A DNA stretch of 64,000 bases from CAYGZL01 sp964354345 (GCA_964354345.1 CAYGZL010000017.1:31401-95400); one strand, 5' to 3'. Shown: positions 25,001-33,603, counted from the stretch's first letter. Numbers and translations are program-made. Notes: generated from the sequence alone by a model not told the origin.

Positions 25001-26681
25001 GGTTTGCGCCGCGCAAATCAGCCCCTTCCAGGTTCGCCTCGAGTAAGTTCGCCCCGCTCAGATCACAACCAACCAAAATCGCGGCGCGTAAGTCGGTACC
25101 TGCCAGATCAGCCTGGTGCAAGTTGGCCTGGCTTAAATTAATTCCACGCAGGTCTCGACCAGCCATTCCCTGGTGCAGAATCTCCCACACCAGTCGCCAC
25201 TTCTCGTCCACTGCGGCTGCCTGGTCGAGATCAGTCCCAACCAACCAGGCTCCATCCAGGATTGTCGCGCGCAGGTTTGCTCCGCTTACCTTTGCATTCT
25301 CCAGGTTTGCCTGACGGAGGTTTGCCTGAGCTAACTCGCTGTGGCGTAAATCGCAGTCTCGTAAATCGGCTTTTTCCAGATTTACATGGCGAAGGTTTGT
25401 GTTGCTTAAATCCAGACCACGCAGGTTGCGACCCGCAGCCCCCAGGTTGACAATTTCCCAAACTAACAGGTATTTGTCATCTACCTCTAGCGCTTGGTCG
25501 AGGTTGGTGTTTCCCATCCACGCGCCAGCCAGGTTGGCGTTGTGCAGGTTGGCGCCCTGCAGGTTAGCATTGGTTAGATTGGTACGGCTCAAGTCCGCGT
25601 TGGTCAGGTCGGCGCCGGTGAAATTGACATTGCTTAAGTCTGAGCCATCCAATTGGATACCCTGCAAGCTGGTATGACTTAAGTCGAAATTATATAATTT
25701 TCGACTGACAGCGCCAAAATTTACAATTACCCAGACACGCCGCCACTTATCGTCCAGCTCCGTGGTGGGGTCAAGCCGGGTGTTTTTTAAGCGTGCACCC
25801 TCCAGGTTGGCATCGACCAAGCAGGCGCCGCATAAATCAGCACCTTCCAGGTTTGCATTGATCAGGTTTGCCTGGGTTAATCGAGCTTTTCGGAAGCTAG
25901 CGCCAGCCAGGTTGGCTTCCCAAAAATCCACGCCAGTCAGATTGGCTGACGACAGATCCTCGTTGCGCAAGTCACGCCGGGCTCCCCCTTGTGTGACCAA
26001 CTCCCACACCAGTCGCCAGCGTTCATCCAGCATCGTTTCGGGATTAATCTTGGCTCCGGATAACCGGACATAGTCAAGTACTGCGCCGGTCAACAGGGTT
26101 CCACTTAAGTCAGCACTTTCTAGATTGGCTTCACGCAGGATGCAACCGTCCAGGATGGCGCCAGCCAGGTTGGCTTCGCGTAAGTCTGCCCCTTCTAAAA
26201 TCGCATTATGCAAATTAACCCGGCTAAGGTCTACCCGGCGGAGCTCACCGAGAGGTGCGGTCTGACCTAATAAACGCCAGGCCAACCGCCACTTGTCGGC
26301 CAGGATAGTTGTCCCATCTATGATGGTATTTTTTAGCCAGGCCAGTGCCAGATCAGCGTCAGTCAAGTTCGTCCCGTGTAAATCAGCGCCTTCCAGGTTC
26401 GCTTGTTCCAGGTTGGCTTTGCTGAGATCAACTCGAGTCAGGTCGGTTTTTACCAGCAGGGCTCGACTCAGGTCCGCCTGATTAAGGTTTGCCCCGTGGA
26501 GATCTGCGCCACGCAAATCAGCATTACTCAATACCGCACCATGCAAATCCGCACGGCTCAAGTCAGCTCCACTCAAATCAATACCCTTCAAGTCTACCTC
26601 GCTCAAGTCAAGCCGATGAAAGGTATAGGGTCGGGGTTTCTGAAGTAGAGCCTGGATTTCTTCAAGCGTCAGAGTTGTCAT
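22095..26681 (-). CDS. Giant membrane-anchored pentapeptide-repeat protein
   Basis: Encodes 1528 residues. Nearly all is A(D/N)LxX pentapeptide repeat, predicted to fold as a right-handed quadrilateral beta-helix. Fifteen inserts of the type DEKWRLVWEIVNQGAxGRDL interrupt it, with the first aromatic residue at 131, 222, 313, 404 (Tyr), 495, 586, 677, 768, 844, 935, 1026, 1117, 1208, 1284 and 1375. The spacing is 91 residues except two of 76. Two transmembrane helices (about 1455-1480 and 1489-1513) with a basic tail end it, so the rod should be cytoplasmic. Function unknown; it may scaffold membrane complexes. GGAG lies 10 bases before the start. Confidence 0.95.
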   Translation of the reverse strand: MTTLTLEEIQALLQKPRPYTFHRLDLSEVDLKGIDLSGADLSRADLHGAVLSNADLRGADLHGANLNQADLSRALLVKTDLTRVDLSKANLEQANLEGADLHGTNLTDADLALAWLKNTIIDGTTILADKWRLAWRLLGQTAPLGELRRVDLSRVNLHNAILEGADLREANLAGAILDGCILREANLESADLSGTLLTGAVLDYVRLSGAKINPETMLDERWRLVWELVTQGGARRDLRNEDLSSANLTGVDFWEANLAGASFRKARLTQANLINANLEGADLCGACLVDANLEGARLKNTRLDPTTELDDKWRRVWVIVNFGAVSRKLYNFDLSHTSLQGIQLDGSDLSNVNFTGADLTNADLSRTNLTNANLQGANLHNANLAGAWMGNTNLDQALEVDDKYLLVWEIVNLGAAGRNLRGLDLSNTNLRHVNLEKADLRDCDLRHSELAQANLRQANLENAKVSGANLRATILDGAWLVGTDLDQAAAVDEKWRLVWEILHQGMAGRDLRGINLSQANLHQADLAGTDLRAAILVGCDLSGANLLEANLEGADLRGANLRGALLEGAWLGKTTIDETTLLDDKWRIVWEILHQASPRRDLHSIDLSGANLHGAFLEQANLRGANLEGADLSGANLKKSDLENANLDRANLRDASLEGARLNNSNLNQATIVDEKWRRVWEILNQGATGRDLRNLELSQACLAGANFEIADLRGTRLENSDLSQANLRGANLEGAHLQGANLIGAIIEDAWLSGVKINENTLIEPKWRCIWEILNQGANGKDLHNLDLSHANLIGARLEKADLHNCDLSETHLESAHLNGANLEGTRLKGTYLDQTTEIDTKWRTVWVIVNIGVSGRELRGADLSGANLTGAQVESADLRNANLQRANLADANLIKANLEGADFSGACLRGAHLDWAWLGRSRLDSTSEMDEKWRLTWEIVNQGATERDLSGRDLSQTNLTFADLRGANLSNAILTKAILLNANLQGANLSGADLSQANMRGTRLERTWLKSTRLETALELDEKWQRISKIVNQGASGRDMRGYDLTQADLRGADLGACDLRGISLEATDLRQTDLRAANLDGANLKNADLRGAQLDHAWLGGTNLDQAQAVDEKWRLVWEIVQLGAVGRNLHNADLSNTNLRGANLENADLTGANLTGANLTGTNLHTANLEGALLGHAELDEAILDNAWLKNVTLNQATVLEPRWRRVIEITSQGAAGRDLRGVNLSQANLRGVDFNGSDLRGANLEGADLRQTRLSKALLEGAWLFHTQLDSGTDIDEKWRLVWKIVNQGATGQDLHGVDLSSANLLGSQLSETDLHGANLANANLERANLRAANLEGARLNGAILRGAHLEQAWLKNARIDSSTELDEKWHHVWEIVNHGAAGQDLTGVDLSQANLTGANFRGACLEGANLSHANLACANLRKAILEGANLEGANMTGAQLHPHWLFDSPLLLILVGLPVLALGVGSAWLLFTSLPLWVQPPPAQFILGVSGALVTLLLMFLIISNFLSQRRSKLENQAGHHR
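22559..26291 (-). repeat. 273-bp tandem module array within the pentapeptide gene
   Basis: Fifteen conserved insert segments repeat every 273 bp (91 codons), 228 bp in two places (24152-24380 and 22832-23060). Each full module has thirteen five-residue steps plus one 26-residue span around the DEKWR motif. Copies are divergent in DNA, so the array looks old and maintained by selection and not freshly amplified. Confidence 0.9.
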
Positions 26682-26766
26682 GATCGGATTACTCCACCAG
26701 GAAGCCTGGTTTGTTGGTCTGGATCACGGTGAGATTGAAGCGCATCCCCCATGACAGATAATTTAT

Positions 26767-27747
26767 TTAATCTGCATATACGGCCTGTCGCAGGCCCGCG
26801 ATATAACCAATGGCATATAAACGACCGATGGAGGAATAGGCCGGATTCTCATTACTATCACTTTCCATTGTTGGAACGTGGTCCGGACGCAGGATTCCTT
26901 CAAATCCTACTTCACGATAAGCCTTCATGCAGGCGACCATATCTGTCTTGCCCTCATCATGGAATGTCTCGACAAATTTCTCGGGTGTACCAATGACATC
27001 TCGGAAATGGACGAAGAATATTTTCTTTTGGAAACCAAACTGGCGGATCGCGCCAGGTAGATCATCGGTCATCAATGTGAAGTTACCCTGGCACAGGGCG
27101 ATGCCGTTCATTGGGCTGGGCACCAGCTCGAGAAGGCGTTGGAAATTATCAATGCTGCGCATGATGCGTCCCAAACCGCGAATGGGTGAAATGGGCGGAT
27201 CATCTGGATGCATGGCTAACTGTACATTGGCCTCCTCAGCAACTGGAACGATGATCTTCAAGAAGAATTCCAGGTTCTGCCAAAGCTGGTGCTCGGTGAC
27301 GATTCCATATTCTGTCAATGGCGCCTTTTGCATTAACGAATGGTCGTAGCCGGTGGCCAGTGCCCCACCTCGCGCCGGTATTGTTGTTGAAGTGCGCATC
27401 CAGTTAAAAACTGGCATCCATTCATAACACCATACCGGGACACCCAAAGCGCCGAGGTTACGAATGAGATCAATGACATGCTCAATTTCTTCATCTCGTC
27501 CAGGAAGGCCCAATTTGATTTTATTCATCGGCGGCCGGCTTTCCAAGGCAGCAAAGATAAATCCCGCATCTTCATAAGCGGTTTTTAGTCGCAGCAGGGA
27601 CAGGAAACTCCAGGGTAGCTCATCTGGTGGCACGTCCAACCCGCGGCTAAAATCCATCACCCCGACCACATGGTGAATGCCACATTGCCTCACCAGTTTC
27701 CAAAGGGGTGTTGGTTGAGGGGGGAGAACTTCGGCGATTTCGATCAT
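26767..27747 (-). CDS. uxuA: Mannonate dehydratase
   Basis: Encodes 326 residues, a little short for UxuA. Family landmarks are IKLGLPGRDEEIEHVIDLIRNLG, then VPVWCYEWMPVFNWMRT, LAMHPDDPP, ALCQGNFTLM, FFVHFRDV, FHDEGKTDM and LRPDHVPTM. These hold the metal-binding Cys/His/Asp positions and the HPDDPP loop of D-mannonate dehydratases (TIM barrel). It converts D-mannonate to 2-keto-3-deoxygluconate in hexuronate catabolism. No other hexuronate gene is adjacent; the divergent neighbour is a histidine phosphatase. The start is preceded by TATAAT at 27776-27781. Confidence 0.88.
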   Translation of the reverse strand: MIEIAEVLPPQPTPLWKLVRQCGIHHVVGVMDFSRGLDVPPDELPWSFLSLLRLKTAYEDAGFIFAALESRPPMNKIKLGLPGRDEEIEHVIDLIRNLGALGVPVWCYEWMPVFNWMRTSTTIPARGGALATGYDHSLMQKAPLTEYGIVTEHQLWQNLEFFLKIIVPVAEEANVQLAMHPDDPPISPIRGLGRIMRSIDNFQRLLELVPSPMNGIALCQGNFTLMTDDLPGAIRQFGFQKKIFFVHFRDVIGTPEKFVETFHDEGKTDMVACMKAYREVGFEGILRPDHVPTMESDSNENPAYSSIGRLYAIGYIAGLRQAVYAD

Positions 27748-27775
27748 TCGGATACCTTCTATGTGAGATTACTTT

Positions 27776-27781
27776 ATTATA
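27776..27781 (-). promoter_or_regulatory. -10 element for mannonate dehydratase
   Basis: Minus-strand TATAAT (27781-27776) lies 28 bases before the uxuA-like ATG. No good -35 is visible. It shares the intergenic space with the divergent phosphatase promoter. Confidence 0.4.
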
Positions 27782-27800
27782 GCCCAAATGGGTGAAGTTT

Positions 27801-27829
27801 TTGACAGTTTTCCACCTTTCAGGTAGACT
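27801..27829 (+). promoter_or_regulatory. Promoter placing transcription start at the phosphatase ATG
   Basis: TTGACA (27801-27806) and TAGACT (27824-27829) are 17 bases apart. The ATG at 27837 is 7 bases after the -10, so the predicted first transcribed base is at or next to the A of the ATG. This implies a leaderless message. Confidence 0.65.
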
Positions 27830-27836
27830 TCAGCCC

Positions 27837-28592
27837 ATGCAGCTTTATTATATCCGCCATGCACAATCCGTAAATAATGCCATCTGGGAAGCTACTGGTG
27901 GAAGTGATGGTCGCTCCAGTGATCCCGAATTAACCGAGGTCGGCTACCAGCAATCGCACTATCTGGCGCAATTTTTAAAAAGAAGCAATTCTGATTATAC
28001 TAACCTGCGTTGGGATGGTCAAAATCGGGCTGGTTTTGGGATCACTCACCTGTATTGTAGTTTAATGGTGCGTGCGATTGCTACGGGTAGGGAGGTTGCT
28101 GGAGAGTTATGCCTGCCGCTTCATGCATTGGAAGATATCCATGAGGAAGGTGGCATATATTTGAGGGATGCGGCAGATATGCCGATAGGTCAACCTGGGC
28201 ATGATCGTTCTTATTTCCAGACTTGTTATCCTGAGTTAATCTTACCCGAGTCGGTCAATCCAACCGGATGGTGGCATCGCCCGTTTGAAACCCACGAGCT
28301 ACGCCGGGAGCGCGCCCGGCGAGTGATTGCTGATCTGCTTGACCGGCACGGGCGAACTGATCATCGTGTGGCCTGGGTGAGTCATGGTGGCTTTTTTTAT
28401 CAGTTCTTAAGCGCACTCTATGATTTATCAGAACCTGACTCATTAACCGATGCCCGCATCCCAGGACCAATTCGCCGGTTCGAATTTGCATTGAATAACG
28501 CGTCTATTACGCGCTTTGACTTCACCGACCAGGAAATTATTCTGGTTTATCTCAACCGGGTGGATTTCCTACCGCCCGAGCTGGTCACATAA
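27837..28592 (+). CDS. Histidine phosphatase (phosphoglycerate mutase-like) protein
   Basis: Encodes 251 residues. LYYIRHAQSVNN is the RHG-type catalytic motif (with RHA in place of RHG), and VAWVSHGGFFYQFL holds the second catalytic His. YCSLMVRAIATG corresponds to the usual phosphate-pocket Arg region. It removes or transfers phosphate from small molecules; the substrate is unknown. A GTG 45 bases upstream lies before the promoter, so the ATG at 27837 is preferred. Its stop abuts the stop of the convergent sensor kinase with no gap. Confidence 0.85.
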   Translation: MQLYYIRHAQSVNNAIWEATGGSDGRSSDPELTEVGYQQSHYLAQFLKRSNSDYTNLRWDGQNRAGFGITHLYCSLMVRAIATGREVAGELCLPLHALEDIHEEGGIYLRDAADMPIGQPGHDRSYFQTCYPELILPESVNPTGWWHRPFETHELRRERARRVIADLLDRHGRTDHRVAWVSHGGFFYQFLSALYDLSEPDSLTDARIPGPIRRFEFALNNASITRFDFTDQEIILVYLNRVDFLPPELVT

Positions 28593-31541
28593 TTATGGAG
28601 TCCGGTCTTCCTCCCCGATTATAGTCTTTACGGGAAGATCGACATGGAATGTGGTGGCATGACCGGGGGAACTGTCGACTCCAATCCGACCCCCGTGCCG
28701 CTCAACGATCTCTTTACAAATCGCCAATCCTAAACCTGTGCCCGGTTCTCCGGAGTCGTAGCCAGTGCGACCGCGGTAGAAACGCTCAAAGATATGGTGT
28801 ATCTCTTCTTTGGGGATCGGTGGGCCATCATTAGTAATTGAGATCCGCACATGACCAGGGATCAACTCGACCCGGACTGTGATTGCTCCTCCATCAGGCG
28901 TGTAGGATACCGCATTGCCAATCATATTATTGAACACCTGCATCATTTCTGGATAACCCAGCGGAACAAGCGGGGCTTGGGAATTTGGCAGGTGGGTCCA
29001 TTTCAAGTTCTTATTTTCTACCCGCGCCAGGTAGGTCTGATGAACCTTTTCCAGAATTTGATCGAGTGAATATCGTTCGAGATGGAAAGAGGATTGGTTT
29101 TGGTCCAGGCGTGTCAAGGTAAGCAAATCTTCAATGAGATTTGAAAGCCTTTGGGCCTCATTTTTCAATATCGCCAGGTGAGTTTCCATGCCCTGGATTT
29201 TATGGCGCTCCAGCAGTTCTAAATAAAGCATGATATTGGTGATTGGCGCGCGCAGTTCATGACTCACATTGGACACGAATTGGTCTTTCAGCTTATCTAC
29301 CTCTTTAAGCTGTTCATTGGCATCCGCGAGTTGTTGATTAACTGTCGCCAACTCCGCTGTTCGTTCGGCGACACGTTGTTCAAGGGTAGTCAGTAAGCGG
29401 ATTTTCTCGATCGCCACACCGGCGTGTCGCCCAATGGACTCGGCCAATGCCAGATCGCGTTCCGTGAATAGATTCTTGGAAGACAGGTTAAAGAGGATCA
29501 GAACTCCCAGGCATACCTCACCACTGACAACCGGCACCTCAATGGCGGTTTTAACCCCGAACTCAATCCACTCAGATATCGCACGGGGATGATCTGGATA
29601 ATATGACACTAAGACTGGTCGGCGACTATCAATCACTTCCCAGGCAATGCCCTCGCCGCGCGACCTGGGTTTGGGTTGGAAGCCAGGCGGTAAGTGATAA
29701 GTATAAGCCGTAGAAAGGGTTTGGTTGTCAGCGGAAATGAGCGCCAGTACACCGGCATCAGCTCGAGTAAGATCACAGGCGCGTTGGACAATATCTGGCA
29801 GAACGGTGGTGAAATCCTGGGCGGCGTTGAGCAGACTGGCCAGTTCATTTAGACTTTGTTCACGTTGTAAGCTTTGTTTCGTTTCGTCCAGCAACAGAAC
29901 TTTATCAATTGCCAGAGATACCTGGCTGGTAATCTGTCCTAAACGATTAATTTCCTGCTCCGTAAAGCGATGGGTTTGGCGATAATGCAGGAAGACAGCC
30001 CCCAGCTTGCGCTCATTAGCGATCAACGGCAAAGCGATCGAAGACCTGGAACCGATTTGTTCGATATAGGCGGTATTATAGCCTTTAACTTTCCGTGAAT
30101 CTTCGCTGGCGATCGGACGACCTTCCTGCAAGACCAACCAAGTAACCGTCACTTCACCGGGTGGCGTGGATTGCCCAATTTCTCCTATTGCACCTTCGCC
30201 ATAAATCGCTCCCAAAGTGGTAACCCGCCGGGTGTCGTTCCATAAAGTAATATATCCAATATCGGCTTGCATTGCCCGGCAGAGCTGTTCGACCAGCGCC
30301 TGTAAAACGCGATGTAAATCGGGCATTAGTAACGCATCCAGAGTGATCTCATTCAACAGCGCCAGGTTGGACTGATTTTCTTGCAAAGCCCGTTCCGCCT
30401 GCTGGCGTTCGGTGATATCCCGTAAGATTGCAGTATAGAATATCTCACCATCGATCGTAATGAGCGAGATCGAAGCCTCAACTGGGAATTGCTCACCATT
30501 CGTCCGTATGCCGATCGTCTGGTTTAGCAAGCGCGGATTTACACCTGCAGGATTTAACGAAATACCCTGATCCACGATTGGCTGGCGCGTATCACGAAAA
30601 CCTTCTGGTAGAAAGCGTGCTAGCGGTTGACCGAGGGCCTGATCGATAGTTATGCCAAACAATCCTTCAGCTGCCCGGTTGAAGAGGATGATTCGCAGAT
30701 TGGAATCGGTAATAATAATCGCGTCCCGCGCCGAGTTGATGATTGCGGCCAGGTGCGCCTCTGTTCTGCGCAAATCACTTTCCATTTGTCCCAAACGCCC
30801 GAAGAGCACCTCGAATGTCTTGCGGGGTTGCTCGCCAGCATAACCGGGTTGTCGGATCGCGACCCGGGTTATATAAATCGCCGCTAATGGCCAGAGAACC
30901 AGGGCAGCGACCGGTTTACCTACCAGATGACTTGGTAAATCAGCTACCAGACCAGAAGAACCAACCAGATAAAGGAATGGAAAGACTAAAGCGTCTACGA
31001 TCAGACTACCCAACAAACCCAAACCGGTAGATATACTGACCGGGATGCGACGGTTTGTTGCAGCCTGAAAGATAATCGCGATGGCAAACAGGTCAGCGAG
31101 AAAAGCAGTTATAGAAGAAATTATTTCTCTCAAGTTGGGCTGGACAACCTGGTTATTGCTTTCCAGGCCAGCAAAATTCCCTCCCCCAGGCAGGCTTAGG
31201 TGCAGGTTCCCGGTAAAAAGTAAAAGTAAAACAATGGCGCTGACGCCTAATACACCGAAAATCGCCTGGCGCGCGGCCGCGGTACCGTCGGCGATATATA
31301 AAATGAGCACCCCCATTAAAATTACCGGTACCAACACAACCGATCCCACGGGCAGGCTCAGCCATGGAAACGGTCGGACAAAAATTCCCAGCGGAGAAGT
31401 AAATTGAAGCAATCCGGTTAATCCCCCCAAGAATAATAATAACGGTGTTAGCCCATAACGTTTACGTAAGGTGTGCAGACCCAGGACGATACTTTCCAGA
31501 ATTAAGAGTTCGACTAACAGCAACAGAAGGTTTACTAACAC
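28593..31541 (-). CDS. Membrane sensor histidine kinase with PAS and two GAF domains
   Basis: Encodes 982 residues from a GTG. Residues 1-228 are a polytopic domain of about six or seven helices, with GLLGSLIVDALVFPFLYLVG resembling VUT/QueT-type transporters. A coiled coil leads to PAS (about 255-380), GAF (395-550), GAF (565-715), a second coiled coil, HisKA with the phospho-His at 761 (VSNVSHELRAPITNIM) and HATPase_c with GTGLGLAICKEIVERHGG. It should sense a ligand and phosphorylate a response regulator; none is adjacent, so it is an orphan kinase. The HtrA-like gene lies upstream on the same strand, with a hairpin between. Confidence 0.92.
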   Translation of the reverse strand: MLVNLLLLLVELLILESIVLGLHTLRKRYGLTPLLLFLGGLTGLLQFTSPLGIFVRPFPWLSLPVGSVVLVPVILMGVLILYIADGTAAARQAIFGVLGVSAIVLLLLFTGNLHLSLPGGGNFAGLESNNQVVQPNLREIISSITAFLADLFAIAIIFQAATNRRIPVSISTGLGLLGSLIVDALVFPFLYLVGSSGLVADLPSHLVGKPVAALVLWPLAAIYITRVAIRQPGYAGEQPRKTFEVLFGRLGQMESDLRRTEAHLAAIINSARDAIIITDSNLRIILFNRAAEGLFGITIDQALGQPLARFLPEGFRDTRQPIVDQGISLNPAGVNPRLLNQTIGIRTNGEQFPVEASISLITIDGEIFYTAILRDITERQQAERALQENQSNLALLNEITLDALLMPDLHRVLQALVEQLCRAMQADIGYITLWNDTRRVTTLGAIYGEGAIGEIGQSTPPGEVTVTWLVLQEGRPIASEDSRKVKGYNTAYIEQIGSRSSIALPLIANERKLGAVFLHYRQTHRFTEQEINRLGQITSQVSLAIDKVLLLDETKQSLQREQSLNELASLLNAAQDFTTVLPDIVQRACDLTRADAGVLALISADNQTLSTAYTYHLPPGFQPKPRSRGEGIAWEVIDSRRPVLVSYYPDHPRAISEWIEFGVKTAIEVPVVSGEVCLGVLILFNLSSKNLFTERDLALAESIGRHAGVAIEKIRLLTTLEQRVAERTAELATVNQQLADANEQLKEVDKLKDQFVSNVSHELRAPITNIMLYLELLERHKIQGMETHLAILKNEAQRLSNLIEDLLTLTRLDQNQSSFHLERYSLDQILEKVHQTYLARVENKNLKWTHLPNSQAPLVPLGYPEMMQVFNNMIGNAVSYTPDGGAITVRVELIPGHVRISITNDGPPIPKEEIHHIFERFYRGRTGYDSGEPGTGLGLAICKEIVERHGGRIGVDSSPGHATTFHVDLPVKTIIGEEDRTP

Positions 31542-31588
31542 GCGCTCGTATCCCCAGGCACGACCAGGTTATCTGGTCTATATTATAT

Positions 31589-31624
31589 GGCTGGTTGCCC
31601 AGGTGGGCGCCTGAGCAACCAGCC
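31589..31624 (-). terminator. Hairpin after the HtrA-like gene
   Basis: A 10-bp perfect stem (31589-31598 with 31615-31624) contains an inner CAGG/CCTG stem. It lies between the HtrA-like stop and the sensor-kinase start on the minus strand. The downstream sequence is AT-rich but lacks a true T-run, so it may only attenuate. Confidence 0.6.
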
Positions 31625-31637
31625 TGTCGGGCATCAA

Positions 31638-33419
31638 TTACGGAACACTCAGTATGAAGTCTGTTAACTCCAGCGTGATCGGTAATATGTCGAATGAGGC
31701 AAACGATATACCCGCTTTCCCCTCGGTCAAAACATTATCAGTTCCAACATAGGTTTGCTTATTATTAATCCACAAACCAAGCTTATTATCCTGGCAGACC
31801 GCGGTATAGACATTCGTGCTTTGACCAGTCTTGATTGCGGTTGAGCCACCGTTATAGATTAGCACATACTCCTGCTTATTCACATCGTAGCGATAGATAT
31901 AGTACGTGCCATCGTTAGCAATATTGAACTCGTACCAACCGCGATCAGAAACACGACAAACCATGCCGACATTGTTCTTATTACGCCCCAGATTGACCAC
32001 CTTGGCGTCGATCCGTACATTCGAAGTAGCAAATTGATCATAAACCAGGTACAGGTAAGTGTTCTGGTTAATGAAATCTACCAGTAGTTTTCCATTTTTC
32101 AGGTCAGCCGTGACACCTTCATTGTCATTCACAATGGCATTCGACTGTGCATCCACGCGATAATAAATCCATGAAGATAATGGCTGGGTGAAATCAGCCT
32201 GATAGTAGACATCTCCAGATTTGGAGGCATTCGGATTAGGTTGGTTGCCAGCCGTTTGGTCGCCGGACTGCCCCCCCGTTTGATCGCTGCCTCCAGTCGT
32301 GGCTTTCACTTCCAACTTCCGGCCGTTTATTTGACCTTCTAGAATTTGCTGGTCTAACCAACGAAATACGGTCATACTCAGCGTCGCGCCAGCATCACGG
32401 CTGCGCAGGATCTGGCAATATTCTTTCATCGTTCCATCGCTAGCCAGAACCAGCCCTTCCAGTTGGGTGATAATATCACCCGCCTTCAACCCCGCCTTAT
32501 CAGCGCTTGAGCCAGACTGCACTGAGGAGATCCAAATGCCGGAGATAGTACCATCGTCGGAGCGCACTGCCTGACCGTTGATTCCCAGGGTTTCCAGGTT
32601 CTTTTTGGTGCTGAGTTGATCAACGATACCTTTCGCCAGGCTCGAGGAGATGCCGAATGACTGGCCAGTGTTCTTCGAACCCGCGTATAATACCGCTACC
32701 ACTTTTCCATTTGCATCGATGATCGGACCGCCGGAATTGCCCGGGTTGGAGGTGGCGTCTACTTCAATCACCGACTCGACATCCGTCTGGCTCATCAATG
32801 GCTGGGTTTTCACCTTCGAAACGATGCCTTTGTTCAGTGTGAATTGCGGATCTCCTAACGGGAAGCCGGCAATATAGATATCCATTCCCGCATCAATCGA
32901 GTTGGTATACCAATCGACATAATTGAAATCCTGGCCATCCAACTGGATTACAGCCAGATCAGAACACTCAGAAACACCCAGTACTTTGGCATTGTAAGTT
33001 TTACTGGTGTCACCACCTACCCAAACTTTTAAAATCGCCGCACCGGTAACCACGTGGTTCGCCGTGACCGCGATACCAGAGGGATCGATAATGAAGCCTG
33101 AGCCACGGCCGGCGCCGTTCACAACCAGGCCTACCTGGGGATCAATAAATGTACCTTGCGATTCGATTTGGATCGTGGCTTTCTGGATATTCTTGTATGA
33201 AGTAACCAGCTTTGCAGGCACTGCAGATGCCTCAGGAGTTGCTGAAGCTGCGGTGGTTGCTGTTGCTACGGGTGCTAAGGTATCGGTTGGCTTAGGAGCA
33301 GTAGTCGGCGTTGGGGCAGCCGTCGGAGCCACAGTCGGGGCTGCCTTACCGCTACAGCTCGCCAGGACGAAGGTTAAAATCAATGTCAAAATTATGAATA
33401 GCAGTTTTTGAGCTTTCAT
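31638..33419 (-). CDS. HtrA/DegP-like lipoprotein protease with PDZ and lectin-like domain
   Basis: Encodes 593 residues. The lipobox LASC puts the anchor at Cys22, followed by a Thr/Pro linker to about 70. The S1C protease domain has His122 (TANHVV), Asp154 (SDLAV) and Ser229 (GNSGGP), so it should be active. A PDZ domain follows (about 275-365), then a spacer rich in Gly, Gln and Asp. The last 190 residues (YYQADFTQPLSSWIYYRVDA onward) look like a concanavalin/LamG-type beta sandwich (family 16 or DUF1080-like), unusual for HtrA. Expected role: extracytoplasmic protein quality control. The promoter is at 33575-33603. Confidence 0.9.
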   Translation of the reverse strand: MKAQKLLFIILTLILTFVLASCSGKAAPTVAPTAAPTPTTAPKPTDTLAPVATATTAASATPEASAVPAKLVTSYKNIQKATIQIESQGTFIDPQVGLVVNGAGRGSGFIIDPSGIAVTANHVVTGAAILKVWVGGDTSKTYNAKVLGVSECSDLAVIQLDGQDFNYVDWYTNSIDAGMDIYIAGFPLGDPQFTLNKGIVSKVKTQPLMSQTDVESVIEVDATSNPGNSGGPIIDANGKVVAVLYAGSKNTGQSFGISSSLAKGIVDQLSTKKNLETLGINGQAVRSDDGTISGIWISSVQSGSSADKAGLKAGDIITQLEGLVLASDGTMKEYCQILRSRDAGATLSMTVFRWLDQQILEGQINGRKLEVKATTGGSDQTGGQSGDQTAGNQPNPNASKSGDVYYQADFTQPLSSWIYYRVDAQSNAIVNDNEGVTADLKNGKLLVDFINQNTYLYLVYDQFATSNVRIDAKVVNLGRNKNNVGMVCRVSDRGWYEFNIANDGTYYIYRYDVNKQEYVLIYNGGSTAIKTGQSTNVYTAVCQDNKLGLWINNKQTYVGTDNVLTEGKAGISFASFDILPITLELTDFILSVP

Positions 33420-33574
33420 GATGAGGATCTCCTTGGTTCAAGATAGAATATTAGCGACCGGTGAAATAAACGCTGTCATTTATCCTGAAGGAATGTCAAA
33501 ATTTCGATCCGATCGTTCGTTTGTTTATCTGAGCTAACCTGGTATATAATTTGCTCAAGGAGTTTAATTTCAAA

Positions 33575-33603
33575 TCTATACCAATTATATCATCATTGTG
33601 CAA
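33575..33603 (-). promoter_or_regulatory. Promoter for the HtrA-like gene
   Basis: Minus-strand TTGCAC (33603-33598) and TATAGA (33580-33575) are 17 bases apart, giving a leader of about 150 bases. It lies just past the terminator-like hairpin of the small upstream unit, so the two units look independent. Confidence 0.5.

Noticed and set aside
22559..26291. CRISPR-like regular repeat spacing
   Set aside because: The 273-bp period is a protein-level module in a continuous open frame, with imperfect DNA copies and no short direct repeats with unique spacers.
22576..26683. Many plus-strand frames of 60-180 codons across the pentapeptide gene
   Set aside because: They are complements of the repeat: they recur with the repeat period, lack ribosome sites, and are rich in Pro, Arg and Ser as expected from antisense of A(D/N)L repeats.
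26696..26710. Short hairpin ACCAGG-AAG-CCTGGT before the pentapeptide gene
   Set aside because: The stem is only 6 bp with a 3-base loop and no T-run in either direction, so it is too weak to call a terminator.
28477..28485. GGTTCGAAT tRNA T-loop-like sequence
   Set aside because: It lies within the histidine phosphatase frame, and no acceptor or anticodon stem can be built around it.
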